This document shows positions 17,864 to 24,977 of a stretch of 47,072 bases of DNA, piece after piece. Under the pieces are notes generated by a model. It was not told the origin of the DNA and ran no database searches. It was given only the letters and a program-made list of their open reading frames with translations. The DNA comes from an uncultured Bacilli bacterium (GTDB taxonomy: Bacteria; Bacillota_I; Bacilli_A; RF39; UBA660): the NCBI GenBank assembly GCA_904374795.1, contig CAJFEV010000002.1, positions 1 through 47,072 on the forward strand, given 5' to 3'. Position numbers and translations under genes: made by a program. Within the stretch, counting starts at the first letter, position 1. Each line of letters opens with the position of its first letter.

Positions 17864-18595
17864 ATGGTAAAAAGATTTAATGAATTAAAAACAGGTGATA
17901 CTTTTGCTTGGAAAATCGAAACAGATGAATATCTGGATTTTAAAGGAAGGTATATTATATTAACCTATTATTATAATGAAGATTTTGAAAAAAGAAGTTG
18001 TAAGCTTTTTAGACTTAAAATAACGAAAGATGAAAAACTTCCTGTAAATGAAGAAGAAGTGAACAATTTAGAAGATATTAAACTACGTTATAATATATAT
18101 GAATTGGCCATTAAAGAATATGAGGAGGCTAAGAATGCTATTCCTGATGAATATGGTTATATATATCAGTATACTTTGGAGATGTATATTGACCGTAAAA
18201 CTTTGCCTAAAAAATTAATTTATATTGGAAATTTCCAATTAAAACCTATTCCAAATGAGTTTTATTTTAAGAAAGGAACAAGAAATCAAGCATATGCTTG
18301 TTGGGAATATTTTGATGAGGATATTTTAAGACCCTATGTACAATATAATCTAAAACAATTTATGGGATACACTAAGGAAGGAAATAAAAAAATATATGAT
18401 CATGAAGTAGAGGAGGAAAATTTCAGAATGTATTTAAAAAAATTAGGTGACGCTATAGAAGGACCTAATGGAAAAGAAGTATTAAAGGCTTTAGGAATAG
18501 ATATTGACCAAGAAATAAAAGAAGGAAAACATTTAAAAGACAGTTTAACATATGTGGGTTCCAAAGAAGAAAAAGCTATTAAGAAGAAGCCTTAA
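17864..18595 (+). CDS. Candidate immunity protein, paralogue A2
   Basis: 243 residues, a close paralogue of the gene at 14641 (about 20 substitutions, for example R3K, P24L and the FYFKKGTRNQAYA segment). AGAGG lies upstream of ATG 17864. The tail diverges after TYVGSKEEK, and its last codons (AIKKKP) coincide with a different, weaker hairpin at about 18579-18608. Retaining two closely similar but not identical copies fits an array that protects against toxin variants. A recent duplication without function is the alternative. Confidence 0.7.
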   Translation: MVKRFNELKTGDTFAWKIETDEYLDFKGRYIILTYYYNEDFEKRSCKLFRLKITKDEKLPVNEEEVNNLEDIKLRYNIYELAIKEYEEAKNAIPDEYGYIYQYTLEMYIDRKTLPKKLIYIGNFQLKPIPNEFYFKKGTRNQAYACWEYFDEDILRPYVQYNLKQFMGYTKEGNKKIYDHEVEEENFRMYLKKLGDAIEGPNGKEVLKALGIDIDQEIKEGKHLKDSLTYVGSKEEKAIKKKP

Positions 18596-18610
18596 GAATT
18601 CTTCTTTACG

Positions 18611-18623
18611 TTTAAGGTGTAAT
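18611..18623 (+). promoter_or_regulatory. Boundary box copy 5 (TTTAAGGTGTAAT)
   Basis: The most divergent copy (TGTAAT instead of TATAAT), 26 bp before the next gene. Confidence 0.4.
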
Positions 18624-18648
18624 AAAAATTGATAATGTGGGTGATAGT

Positions 18649-19413
18649 ATGGGAAAAGTCGTAGATAAAACTAAAATCAATAATTGGGTAACCGGTGATA
18701 CATTTATTCAAAAGATAAAAAGCAATGAATTCTCTGAATATAACGGAAAATATTTGATTTATATACATGAAGAGGTTGAATGTTCATTAGCTGAAAAAAG
18801 GTCAAAATATTTTCGTGTTAAATTAACGCATACAAAGAAGTTACCTAGAACTAAGAAAGATATTGAAGATGCAGAATATGTAAAGATGCGTGCAGTTTTT
18901 CCTGATGCAGAGCAAAAAAATTTTTATAAAGATACCTACTTTGAATTTCCTAAAGCGGATGTTTATGGATTTATATATATATATTTATTTCGAATTATTT
19001 TTATACGAGGCAGTAAATTAAATGAATTCAAATATATTGGAAATTTTGACATTACTAAACCCACTGAAGAATATGTTCCATTTCCAAATTTGTTGCAAGA
19101 GCCAAATAGAATTTATAGATTTGCTATGGATAGTTGTTTGGAAAATTATAGAAATTATAATTTGAGGCAATTTTTTGGTTATACTAAAGAAGGTAATAAA
19201 GAACTACATTTTCGTGCATTGCATATGTTTGATATTATGAATCAAATAGGAAATTTAGTTTATGAAGAATCCGAAAGATGGAAAGGAAGAGAAAAGGAAT
19301 GGCTACTATCTATGGGAATAGATATTGAAAAGGAGAAAAAGAAAAGAAAAAAAGATACATTAACATATGTGGGTCCAGAAGAAGAAAAAAGCATCAAGAA
19401 AAAGAAATCCTGA
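18649..19413 (+). CDS. Candidate immunity protein, paralogue C
   Basis: 254 residues from ATG 18649; GGGTGA at 18639-18644 supports it over GTG 18637. Same architecture as the paralogues at 14641, 17030 and 17864: VTGDTFIQKI, YNGKYLIYIHE, YGFIYIYLF, YIGNFDI, NLRQFFGYTKEGNK, then LSMGIDIEKE and the tail TYVGPEEEK. Sequence identity is lower than between A1 and A2. The 3' end with terminator is again nearly identical to the other modules. Soluble, without signal peptide. Confidence 0.7.
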   Translation: MGKVVDKTKINNWVTGDTFIQKIKSNEFSEYNGKYLIYIHEEVECSLAEKRSKYFRVKLTHTKKLPRTKKDIEDAEYVKMRAVFPDAEQKNFYKDTYFEFPKADVYGFIYIYLFRIIFIRGSKLNEFKYIGNFDITKPTEEYVPFPNLLQEPNRIYRFAMDSCLENYRNYNLRQFFGYTKEGNKELHFRALHMFDIMNQIGNLVYEESERWKGREKEWLLSMGIDIEKEKKKRKKDTLTYVGPEEEKSIKKKKS

Positions 19414-19420
19414 TGTTTTT
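19391..19420 (+). terminator. Terminator overlapping the end of paralogue C
   Basis: GCATCAAG (19391-19398) pairs with CCTGATGT (19409-19416) with a G-U pair, then a T-run. The stop TGA (19411-19413) is in the 3' arm. Confidence 0.8.
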
Positions 19421-19428
19421 TCTTTAAT

Positions 19429-19441
19429 TTTAAGATATAAT
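19429..19441 (+). promoter_or_regulatory. Boundary box copy 6 (TTTAAGATATAAT)
   Basis: Box and downstream sequence to the ATG are the same as at 15391-15422, so the whole terminator-box-start segment was duplicated. Confidence 0.55.
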
Positions 19442-19460
19442 GGCTTTAGGAAGTGCTTAA

Positions 19461-19646
19461 ATGAAAAAGAAAAGAAATTATTATAATTTAATTGTTTATG
19501 CATCAAGACTATTTATAATAAGTGGATTTATTTTTTTAATGTTATTTTCATTAGGAAACATGGAAATTGTATCTTGGCTAAAGAAATATGAAATATTACT
19601 ACTTATTATGTCTTTTGCTTGTGTTTTTGATTTTTTTCCGCAATAA
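19461..19646 (+). pseudogene. Truncated copy of the 15423 membrane protein
   Basis: The first about 52 codons match 15423 onward almost base for base (two transmembrane helices). The frame then runs into unrelated sequence and stops (CVFDFFPQ). The following 19647-19747 holds no gene. It contains GATGTGAATTTTAGA, also found near the 3' end of the full RHS toxin tip (12166-12180), so a second lost toxin tail may lie here. Confidence 0.75.
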
Positions 19647-19759
19647 AACTTTTGGAGATTATATTTTGAATACTCAAGTAAAAAAAGAGGAATTTTAACT
19701 TTTTTGCATAGTAATATGAGTTTAGGATTTGATGTGAATTTTAGAAGGTGAGTAGTAGA

Positions 19760-20059
19760 ATGTTTAAAATAGCTGGTAAAATTGCGATATTTTTGTTTGG
19801 AATTATGAGCTTTATGTGGTTTATTGATTATCAAATTGTTCAAGAGTACTATTACCCTAGAATTTCTAATAATGAAAAGTTAGTAAAAGAAATTGGAAAA
19901 ATTTCTAAAGTACATAAAAGTTTCTTTGAAGTCGAGGATGAAAACTATAATTTACGAGTTCAAGTTACTACAGAAGATAATTTAAAATATCTCATTCGAA
20001 TTAATGAAAAAGATAGTGAATATTTTGAAATTTTGGAGGAATACAATGAAAAAAATTAA
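19760..20059 (+). CDS. Small single-pass membrane protein
   Basis: 99 residues from ATG 19760, with AAGGTGAG at 19745-19752. One hydrophobic helix near residues 6-24 (IAIFLFGIMSFMWFIDY) is followed by a hydrophilic domain of about 70 residues with VHKSFFEVEDENYNLRVQV. It overlaps the next gene by 14 bp, so the two are translationally coupled. Function unknown; an immunity role is possible from its place after toxin-tail-like sequence. Confidence 0.6.
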   Translation: MFKIAGKIAIFLFGIMSFMWFIDYQIVQEYYYPRISNNEKLVKEIGKISKVHKSFFEVEDENYNLRVQVTTEDNLKYLIRINEKDSEYFEILEEYNEKN

Positions 20060-20432
20060 ACGCATTTTAGCTGACTTTATCGATTTTTGGTTGTGTTTCA
20101 TTCCAGGATTTTTCCTTTCAATCCTTTTACAACCCAAACCTTATGTATATGCTGATATTATCAATATATTTTTTGCGATTTTTCCATTTGTTGTTTCTGC
20201 AACTTTGTGGGTCTATAAGGATACTATATTGAAAAATAGAAGTATTGGTAAAAAAATTATGGGATTATATATTTATGATTGTAATAATGAAATTTTACAA
20301 GATAAAAATATTTTAATACAACGAAATTTTTATATGTTGTGGCTTTGCCCTTTAAGTTGTTTTTTAATTGTGACATGCAATCAATCTGCCGGAGATCAAA
20401 AATATCATACTTTTGTATCTCCTCGTATTTAA
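20046..20432 (+). CDS. RDD-family membrane protein
   Basis: 128 residues from ATG 20046; GGAGGA at 20035-20040 decides the start. The N-terminal RILADFIDFWLCFIPG resembles the first RDD helix, and RSIGKKIMGLYI with the following QRNFYM matches the second conserved block of RDD proteins. About three membrane helices. RDD proteins are small inner-membrane proteins, mostly of unknown function; some are linked to cation exchange. It is coupled to the gene at 19760. Confidence 0.7.
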   Translation: MKKIKRILADFIDFWLCFIPGFFLSILLQPKPYVYADIINIFFAIFPFVVSATLWVYKDTILKNRSIGKKIMGLYIYDCNNEILQDKNILIQRNFYMLWLCPLSCFLIVTCNQSAGDQKYHTFVSPRI

Positions 20433-20482
20433 GTACATAATTTATGTTACATATGATTTGAGTTTTCTTCATATATTCTATT

Positions 20483-21097
20483 ATGGAAAGATTGATTGCC
20501 CATAGAGGGTTAAAAGAACATGCGAAAGAAAATACTTTAGAAGCTTTTACTTTGGCTTTATCTAACGAGCATTATGCTGGTTTTGAATGCGACATAAGGA
20601 CTACTAAGGATGGCGTTTTTGTTGTTTGTCACAATCCGATGATTGGATTAGATATCATATCGAATACTTCCTATAAAGAATTAAAGAGAAAATATCATCT
20701 TCCTACTTTAGAACAAGTTTTAAAATTAGATTCTAATAAAATTTTTTTATTAGAAATTAAAGAAGCGAATATTGACCAAAAAAAATTTCAAACTATGATT
20801 CAAAAATATTCTTCAAAAAATATTTATGTCATGAGCTTTTTTAATAAAGTAATTCAAGAATTAAGTAGAACAAAGAAAAGGGAAAAATATGGTGTTTTAA
20901 ATTATGTTTTTAATAGTGAAGAATCTTATCAAGAATATGATTTTATTTGTTTATTAGAAAATATTATTAGTAAAAAAATGGAACTTTTTTTTGTAGAAAA
21001 ACATATAGAAACTTTTATTTATGGTATTCATCATCTTCAAAAAACAAGAAAAGAATATCCAAATTCTTATTTCATTACAGATGAAATTGTTCAATAA
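20483..21097 (+). CDS. Glycerophosphodiester phosphodiesterase
   Basis: A GDPD-family TIM-barrel enzyme that hydrolyses glycerophosphodiesters to glycerol-3-phosphate and an alcohol. Catalytic signatures are at the N-terminus: IAHRG, ENTLEAF, GFECDIRTTKDG (metal-binding Glu and Asp) and VCHNP. Later LLEIKEA matches the conserved Glu/Lys strand. At 204 residues it is shorter than the usual 230-250, so the last barrel elements may be reduced. No signal peptide, so cytosolic. There is no Shine-Dalgarno before ATG 20483. TATATT at 20472-20477 would place transcription start on the ATG itself, suggesting a leaderless mRNA. Confidence 0.88.
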   Translation: MERLIAHRGLKEHAKENTLEAFTLALSNEHYAGFECDIRTTKDGVFVVCHNPMIGLDIISNTSYKELKRKYHLPTLEQVLKLDSNKIFLLEIKEANIDQKKFQTMIQKYSSKNIYVMSFFNKVIQELSRTKKREKYGVLNYVFNSEESYQEYDFICLLENIISKKMELFFVEKHIETFIYGIHHLQKTRKEYPNSYFITDEIVQ

Positions 21098-21098
21098 A

Positions 21099-21127
21099 AA
21101 AAGAGAAAAATATTTCTCAGTTTTTTT
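21099..21127. terminator. Bidirectional terminator between the phosphodiesterase and XRE genes
   Basis: GAGAAA (21103-21108) and TTTCTC (21113-21118) with A-rich left and T-rich right flanks serve both converging genes. Confidence 0.75.
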
Positions 21128-21353
21128 ATAAATGAATTTTTGGATATGGTTTTCTTTCATTTGTAAGACCTATTAAGTAATCAACACTTACATTATAATA
21201 TTTAGCTAAAACAGATAATTTATCGATAGGGATTGTGCGTATACCTCGTTCATATCTAGAATATTGGACTTGACTAATCTTTAATATTTTCGCGACATCT
21301 TTTTGCTGCAAATCTCTATCTTTTCTGATTTCCTTTAACCTATCAATATTCAT
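21126..21353 (-). CDS. Small XRE-family HTH regulator
   Basis: 75 residues, nearly all one Cro/CI-type helix-turn-helix: LKEIRKDRDLQQKDVAKIL, QVQYSRYERG, then DKLSVLAKYYNVSVDYLIGL, the classic end of the five-helix domain. Basic tail. GGTGG precedes the ATG. It is transcribed away from the HerA gene, and the 300-bp intergenic region holds a tandem CTTTTTTGGGG/CTTTTTGGGC repeat. It may regulate itself or the divergent HerA gene. Confidence 0.9.
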   Translation of the reverse strand: MNIDRLKEIRKDRDLQQKDVAKILKISQVQYSRYERGIRTIPIDKLSVLAKYYNVSVDYLIGLTNERKPYPKIHL

Positions 21354-21449
21354 AACACCACCGTATTCCTATTTTTTCATATAACCAAAAGGAGAACTTG
21401 ATTTTAATACCAGTTAGTTATATTTTATGTGAAAAAAGTTTTTGTGTAG

Positions 21450-21480
21450 CTTTTTTGGGGTGAAATTGTACTTTTTGGGC
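21450..21480. repeat. Tandem motif in the XRE-HerA intergenic region
   Basis: CTTTTTTGGGG (21450-21460) and CTTTTTGGGC (21471-21480) lie 21 bp apart, about two helical turns. Otherwise 21354-21601 has no gene or RNA that I can recognise. Confidence 0.35.
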
Positions 21481-21601
21481 GTTACATGTATTCTTTTAAA
21501 ATTTTTACAAAGATGAGTGTAATTATGCAGTAGATTTTTAGAGTTATGCGGAATATGAGTGAAGATTATCTCAAAAAATATTTTTTCTTTTTTTGGATAT
21601 A

Positions 21602-21630
21602 TTGTATTTTTGTAGAATTATTGATATAAT
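21602..21630 (+). promoter_or_regulatory. Promoter of the HerA-type ATPase gene
   Basis: TTGTAT (21602-21607), 17 bp, TATAAT (21625-21630). Ribosome site AGAGGG at 21642-21647 and ATG at 21656. Confidence 0.75.
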
Positions 21631-21655
21631 CAAAAAAGAATAGAGGGTATTAAAT

Positions 21656-23476
21656 ATGTTTGGAAGAATTATTTTTATTAGTGAAAGTGTTGCTCATTTA
21701 GAAAATACTTTAAAAAATAACGAAACTATGGATTTGATGAATATTCATGTTATTTTTGAAGCGCCAAATCAACGCATTTTAGGGGAGATTTCAGAAATTA
21801 ATCCGGATATTATAAAAATCCGCTTTTTAGGAGAATATATTGATGGTAGATATTTAAATGGTGTTATCAGAAAACCACTTTTATCTAGTAAAATTCGAGT
21901 GATTAATGAGAGTGAATTGCGAGAGTTGATTGGTTCTAAGACTACCAAATCTTTTGAACTTGGTCACAGTGCTATTTATAAAAATTATATTGTTTATCCT
22001 CAAATAAATGCTTTCTTTTCGAATCATTTCTTTATTTGTGGTAACTCTGGAGCAGGTAAGACGCATGGTATTTCTAGAATTATTCAAAATGTTTTTGCGG
22101 ATAAATCTGTAATCAATGAAAATGCCAACCTTTTTCTTTTTGATGCTTATGGTGAATATAAAAATGCGTTGCGTGGTATTTCCAAATATAATCCAAATTA
22201 TCAATATAAATTTATTACTTCTAATGTACATGAGGCAGATGATGTTCAATTAGAAATTCCAGTAAGTTTACTAAAGCTTGATGATATGGCTTTACTTTTA
22301 CAAGCTAGTAGTCATAGTCAACTACCTATTATTGAAAGAACTATTCGTTTAGCTAAAATTTTTAGTCAAAACAATGAAGAGAGTACAAGATATAAAAACC
22401 ATTTGATTGCTAAAGCACTACTTGCTATTTTGTTTAGTAATCAAACTACGGCTCATAAAAAGAATGAAATTTTTACGATTATTGAAGTTTGTCATACAGA
22501 AGATTTCAATTTCGATTCTCGGATAGCTGGACTCGGTTATTCTCGAAGTTTCTCTGAATGTTTTGAAATTGACTCGAATGGAAATTTTGGCGAATCTGTT
22601 TTAATTACAGATTATATTTTAAAACATGTAGATGATGCTTTAGAGGAAACGAAGGAACCTGAAATTTATTCTTATTCGATGTTAGATTTTTCTAAGGCTT
22701 TAGAGTTTACGTTGATTAGTGAAGGATTTCAAAACAACAGTAAAGTTTATGATGATGCCATTATGATTAAAGTGCGGTTATCGAGTATTTTAAATACAAA
22801 AGTAGGTACCTATTTTGTAAATAAAGGATATGTTACTTCTGAAGATTTCGTGAAAAATTTAGTTATGAAAAATGGTAAAAAAGCTCAAATTATTAATATT
22901 AATCTTGAAGATGTAGATGACGTTTATGCTAAAGTTATCGTAAAAATAATTTGTCGGTTACTTTTTGAATTTACTAAAGGACTTAAAGATCGTGCTTCTA
23001 TGCCTATTCATATGATTTTGGAAGAAGCTCATAGATATATTCAGAAAGATAATGATACGTTCTTGCTTGGCTATAATATTTTTGACCGAATTGCTAAAGA
23101 AGGAAGAAAGTATGGAGCGATACTTGGAATTATTTCGCAGCGACCTGTAGAAATTAGTGATACAGTTATTGCTCAGATATCAAATTTCTTAATCTTTAAG
23201 ATGACGCATCCAAAGGATTTAAAATATATTGAAGAAATGCTTCCGAATATTTCAAGTGATGTTATTGAAAAACAGAAAACGTTGCAACCTGGTAACTGTG
23301 TAGCCTTTGGTGGAGCTTTTAAAATTCCAATGATTGTTCGGATGGATATGCCAGATCCACCACCATATAGTTCTAACTGCGATGTAAGTGGCAGATGGGG
23401 TATACCTCAGAATTTACCTAATCAGACGACTGTACAGCCAGCAAATTCTTTACCTTCTCAAACTAGCTTAGGCTAG
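21656..23476 (+). CDS. HerA-type (DUF87) hexameric ATPase
   Basis: 606 residues, cytosolic. An N-terminal beta-rich domain (about 1-110, HAS-barrel-like position) precedes the ATPase core. The Walker A motif is CGNSGAGKTHG (about residues 126-136). Walker B is IHMILEEAHRYI (about 448-459). ISQRPVEISDTVIAQISNFL is the sensor/arginine segment typical of HerA/FtsK-type translocases. HerA proteins pump DNA with a nuclease partner (NurA in archaea) or act in bacterial defence with SIR2 or other effectors. No NurA-like nuclease is recognised next door; the following small gene is unknown. The stop codon is inside the terminator hairpin. Confidence 0.9.
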   Translation: MFGRIIFISESVAHLENTLKNNETMDLMNIHVIFEAPNQRILGEISEINPDIIKIRFLGEYIDGRYLNGVIRKPLLSSKIRVINESELRELIGSKTTKSFELGHSAIYKNYIVYPQINAFFSNHFFICGNSGAGKTHGISRIIQNVFADKSVINENANLFLFDAYGEYKNALRGISKYNPNYQYKFITSNVHEADDVQLEIPVSLLKLDDMALLLQASSHSQLPIIERTIRLAKIFSQNNEESTRYKNHLIAKALLAILFSNQTTAHKKNEIFTIIEVCHTEDFNFDSRIAGLGYSRSFSECFEIDSNGNFGESVLITDYILKHVDDALEETKEPEIYSYSMLDFSKALEFTLISEGFQNNSKVYDDAIMIKVRLSSILNTKVGTYFVNKGYVTSEDFVKNLVMKNGKKAQIININLEDVDDVYAKVIVKIICRLLFEFTKGLKDRASMPIHMILEEAHRYIQKDNDTFLLGYNIFDRIAKEGRKYGAILGIISQRPVEISDTVIAQISNFLIFKMTHPKDLKYIEEMLPNISSDVIEKQKTLQPGNCVAFGGAFKIPMIVRMDMPDPPPYSSNCDVSGRWGIPQNLPNQTTVQPANSLPSQTSLG

Positions 23477-23484
23477 TTTTTTTT
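23460..23484 (+). terminator. Terminator overlapping the HerA gene end
   Basis: AAACTAGC (23460-23467) and GCTAGTTT (23472-23479) enclose TTAG and are followed by T8. The stop TAG (23474-23476) is in the 3' arm. Confidence 0.9.
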
Positions 23485-23505
23485 ATAATATTCAAAATTT
23501 ATTTC

Positions 23506-23534
23506 TTGACTAAATTTTTATCTTATGATAGTCT
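23506..23534 (+). promoter_or_regulatory. Promoter of the HerA-adjacent small gene
   Basis: TTGACT (23506-23511), 17 bp, TAGTCT (23529-23534) preceded by TGA (extended -10). This supports independent transcription. Confidence 0.65.
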
Positions 23535-23565
23535 AAAACAATTCTGTGAAAAAGAGGAGATTTTT

Positions 23566-24066
23566 ATGATTTCAAAGAAAACGATTTTTGTTAATCAAAA
23601 AACTATTGAATGGGAAGTGGAAGATAATCCAAGTGTATTAGCAGCTGGTTACATTATTACTCCTAATGGTGAATTTTTAGCTATTAAAGATGTGGATGAT
23701 CATAGTAATATATATACATCCTATTTAAATGCATTGCTTAATAATAATAAGTATTATGATACGATAACTGGAAGTATAGAACTTATTGAAAATTATCATG
23801 TAGCCTATGCTGGTTTAAAACCACAAGATTTTCGAAATCCAGAAATTAAAAATCATGGTGGAATTTTGTTTTTACCAAAAGATATTTTAAAATGTGAACT
23901 ACGTAATTTACAATCTACACTTTTTTTACTTAAAACTAATCGCTCTTTATTTGGTGGGGAAAAGATTCCTGTGGAATGTCATTTTGGAATGGATCCTCAA
24001 CCATATTTTACTTCAGAAACTATTCAGATACTTGAAGAAAATATTCGTTTAAAAATGATGCGATAA
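23566..24066 (+). CDS. Unknown protein next to the HerA ATPase
   Basis: 166 residues from ATG 23566, with GAGGAG at 23554-23559. An upstream ATG at 23506 overlaps the predicted -35 and is unlikely. Mixed alpha/beta, soluble, without signal peptide. Readable segments are AAGYIITPNGEFLAIKDVDDH, HGGILFLPKDILKCELRNLQ and HFGMDPQPYFTSETIQILEE. No family recognised. It may work with HerA or be unrelated; it has its own promoter, and the HerA gene has its own terminator. Confidence 0.75.
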   Translation: MISKKTIFVNQKTIEWEVEDNPSVLAAGYIITPNGEFLAIKDVDDHSNIYTSYLNALLNNNKYYDTITGSIELIENYHVAYAGLKPQDFRNPEIKNHGGILFLPKDILKCELRNLQSTLFLLKTNRSLFGGEKIPVECHFGMDPQPYFTSETIQILEENIRLKMMR

Positions 24067-24093
24067 AATTTTAGAATGTTAGTGTCAAATCTA

Positions 24094-24122
24094 TTGCACA
24101 TACTACAATTATTTGATACAAT
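24094..24122 (+). promoter_or_regulatory. Strong promoter of the structured RNA
   Basis: TTGCAC (24094-24099), 17 bp, TACAAT (24117-24122) with an extended TGA before the -10. Predicted start near 24129, exactly where the RNA closing stem begins. Confidence 0.8.
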
Positions 24123-24128
24123 TGAATT

Positions 24129-24300
24129 ACCAAAGGTAAGTTAGTTTCATAAAACCGACTATGGTGATGATTGGGAATCAGAACTCTATATGGTGTTGAA
24201 AACTAATCCATTAAGTGAATTAGGCTCCTAAAGTATAGATGAGATGCCCCCCTCTCGAGTGAGCGGGATTTTATCACACTTGCTTACATTTGGTTTTTTT
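24129..24300 (+). ncRNA. ssrS: Structured RNA, probable 6S RNA
   Basis: About 170 nt without an ORF, with its own promoter and a terminal U-run (24294-24300). The 5' end CCAAAGGTAAG pairs with the 3' end CTTACATTTGG as a closing stem. Inside, GTGATGA pairs with TTATCAC, TCTATA with TATAGA, and CTAAT with ATTAG at the apex. This single long, interrupted hairpin is the 6S architecture (an open-promoter mimic that binds RNA polymerase). In Bacillus subtilis 6S-1 lies beside yrvM (tcdA) and yrvN (rarA), the same neighbourhood as here. The family was assigned from structure and synteny, not a covariance search. Confidence 0.65.
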
Positions 24301-24312
24301 TATGGAGTGAAG

Positions 24313-24975
24313 ATGATGAATGAGAGAATTTTAGATTTATTAGGAGAAGAGAAGTTAAAAAAAATTCAAAATTGTAATGTGTTGCTAATTGGTCTTGGCG
24401 GAGTAGGGGGATACGCATTTGAAGCTTTAGTTCGAAGTGGTTTTGAACATATTACTATTGTAGACTTTGATACTTTTGAAGAAAGTAATTTGAATCGACA
24501 AATCTATGCTCTTCAAAAAACTCTTGGAAAAAGTAAATGTGAAGTGGCTTCTTTTAGAGCCCATGAAATTAATCCGAATGTAACAGTTCATATTATAAAT
24601 GAACGACTTACTCAAGATAAAATCACGAGAGACTTTTTATCTTCTTTTGATTTTGTTATAGATGCATGTGATGATGTAATGGTAAAAATAGCTTTATTTG
24701 AACAGTGTTCTTTTAGTAAGAAAAAATTTATTTCTTGCATGGGTACTGCTAATCGCACTCATCCTGAATTCTTGGAAATTACCACTCTTGATAAAACGTA
24801 TAATGACCCATTGGCTAAAAAAATTCGAAATTCTTTTAAAAACAGCTCTATTTTAAAAGCTAAAGTAGTATGGAGTAGGGAAGTACCTGTTAAACAAAAA
24901 AAATTAGGAACTATTTGTTCTGTTCCTATGAGTGCTGGTAGCTTACTTGCTTCCTTTGTAATAAATAATCTTTAA
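24313..24975 (+). CDS. tcdA: tRNA threonylcarbamoyladenosine dehydratase (TcdA/CsdL)
   Basis: ThiF/E1-like enzyme that cyclises t6A37 of tRNA to ct6A with ATP. Seen: the Rossmann ATP loop LLIGLGGVGGYAFEALVRSG, DFDTFEESNLNRQ, KCEVASFRAHEINP, the DACDD segment with the catalytic-site Asp, and a C-terminal GTICSVPMSAGSLLASFV segment. About 220 residues, slightly shorter than usual. The start is at the tandem ATGATG 24313-24318 behind GGAGTGA; an upstream in-frame ATG (24244) lies inside the structured RNA. The gene starts 13 bp after the RNA U-run. Confidence 0.92.
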   Translation: MMNERILDLLGEEKLKKIQNCNVLLIGLGGVGGYAFEALVRSGFEHITIVDFDTFEESNLNRQIYALQKTLGKSKCEVASFRAHEINPNVTVHIINERLTQDKITRDFLSSFDFVIDACDDVMVKIALFEQCSFSKKKFISCMGTANRTHPEFLEITTLDKTYNDPLAKKIRNSFKNSSILKAKVVWSREVPVKQKKLGTICSVPMSAGSLLASFVINNL

Positions 24976-24977
24976 TT

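Noticed and set aside
12838..19441. CRISPR array from regularly repeated sequence
   Set aside because: The repeats are gene-sized modules with different distances and no short spacers; no cas gene is present.
24244..24312. N-terminal extension of TcdA from ATG 24244
   Set aside because: It lies inside the structured RNA and its U-run; residues have no similarity to TcdA, while ATG 24313 has a proper ribosome site.
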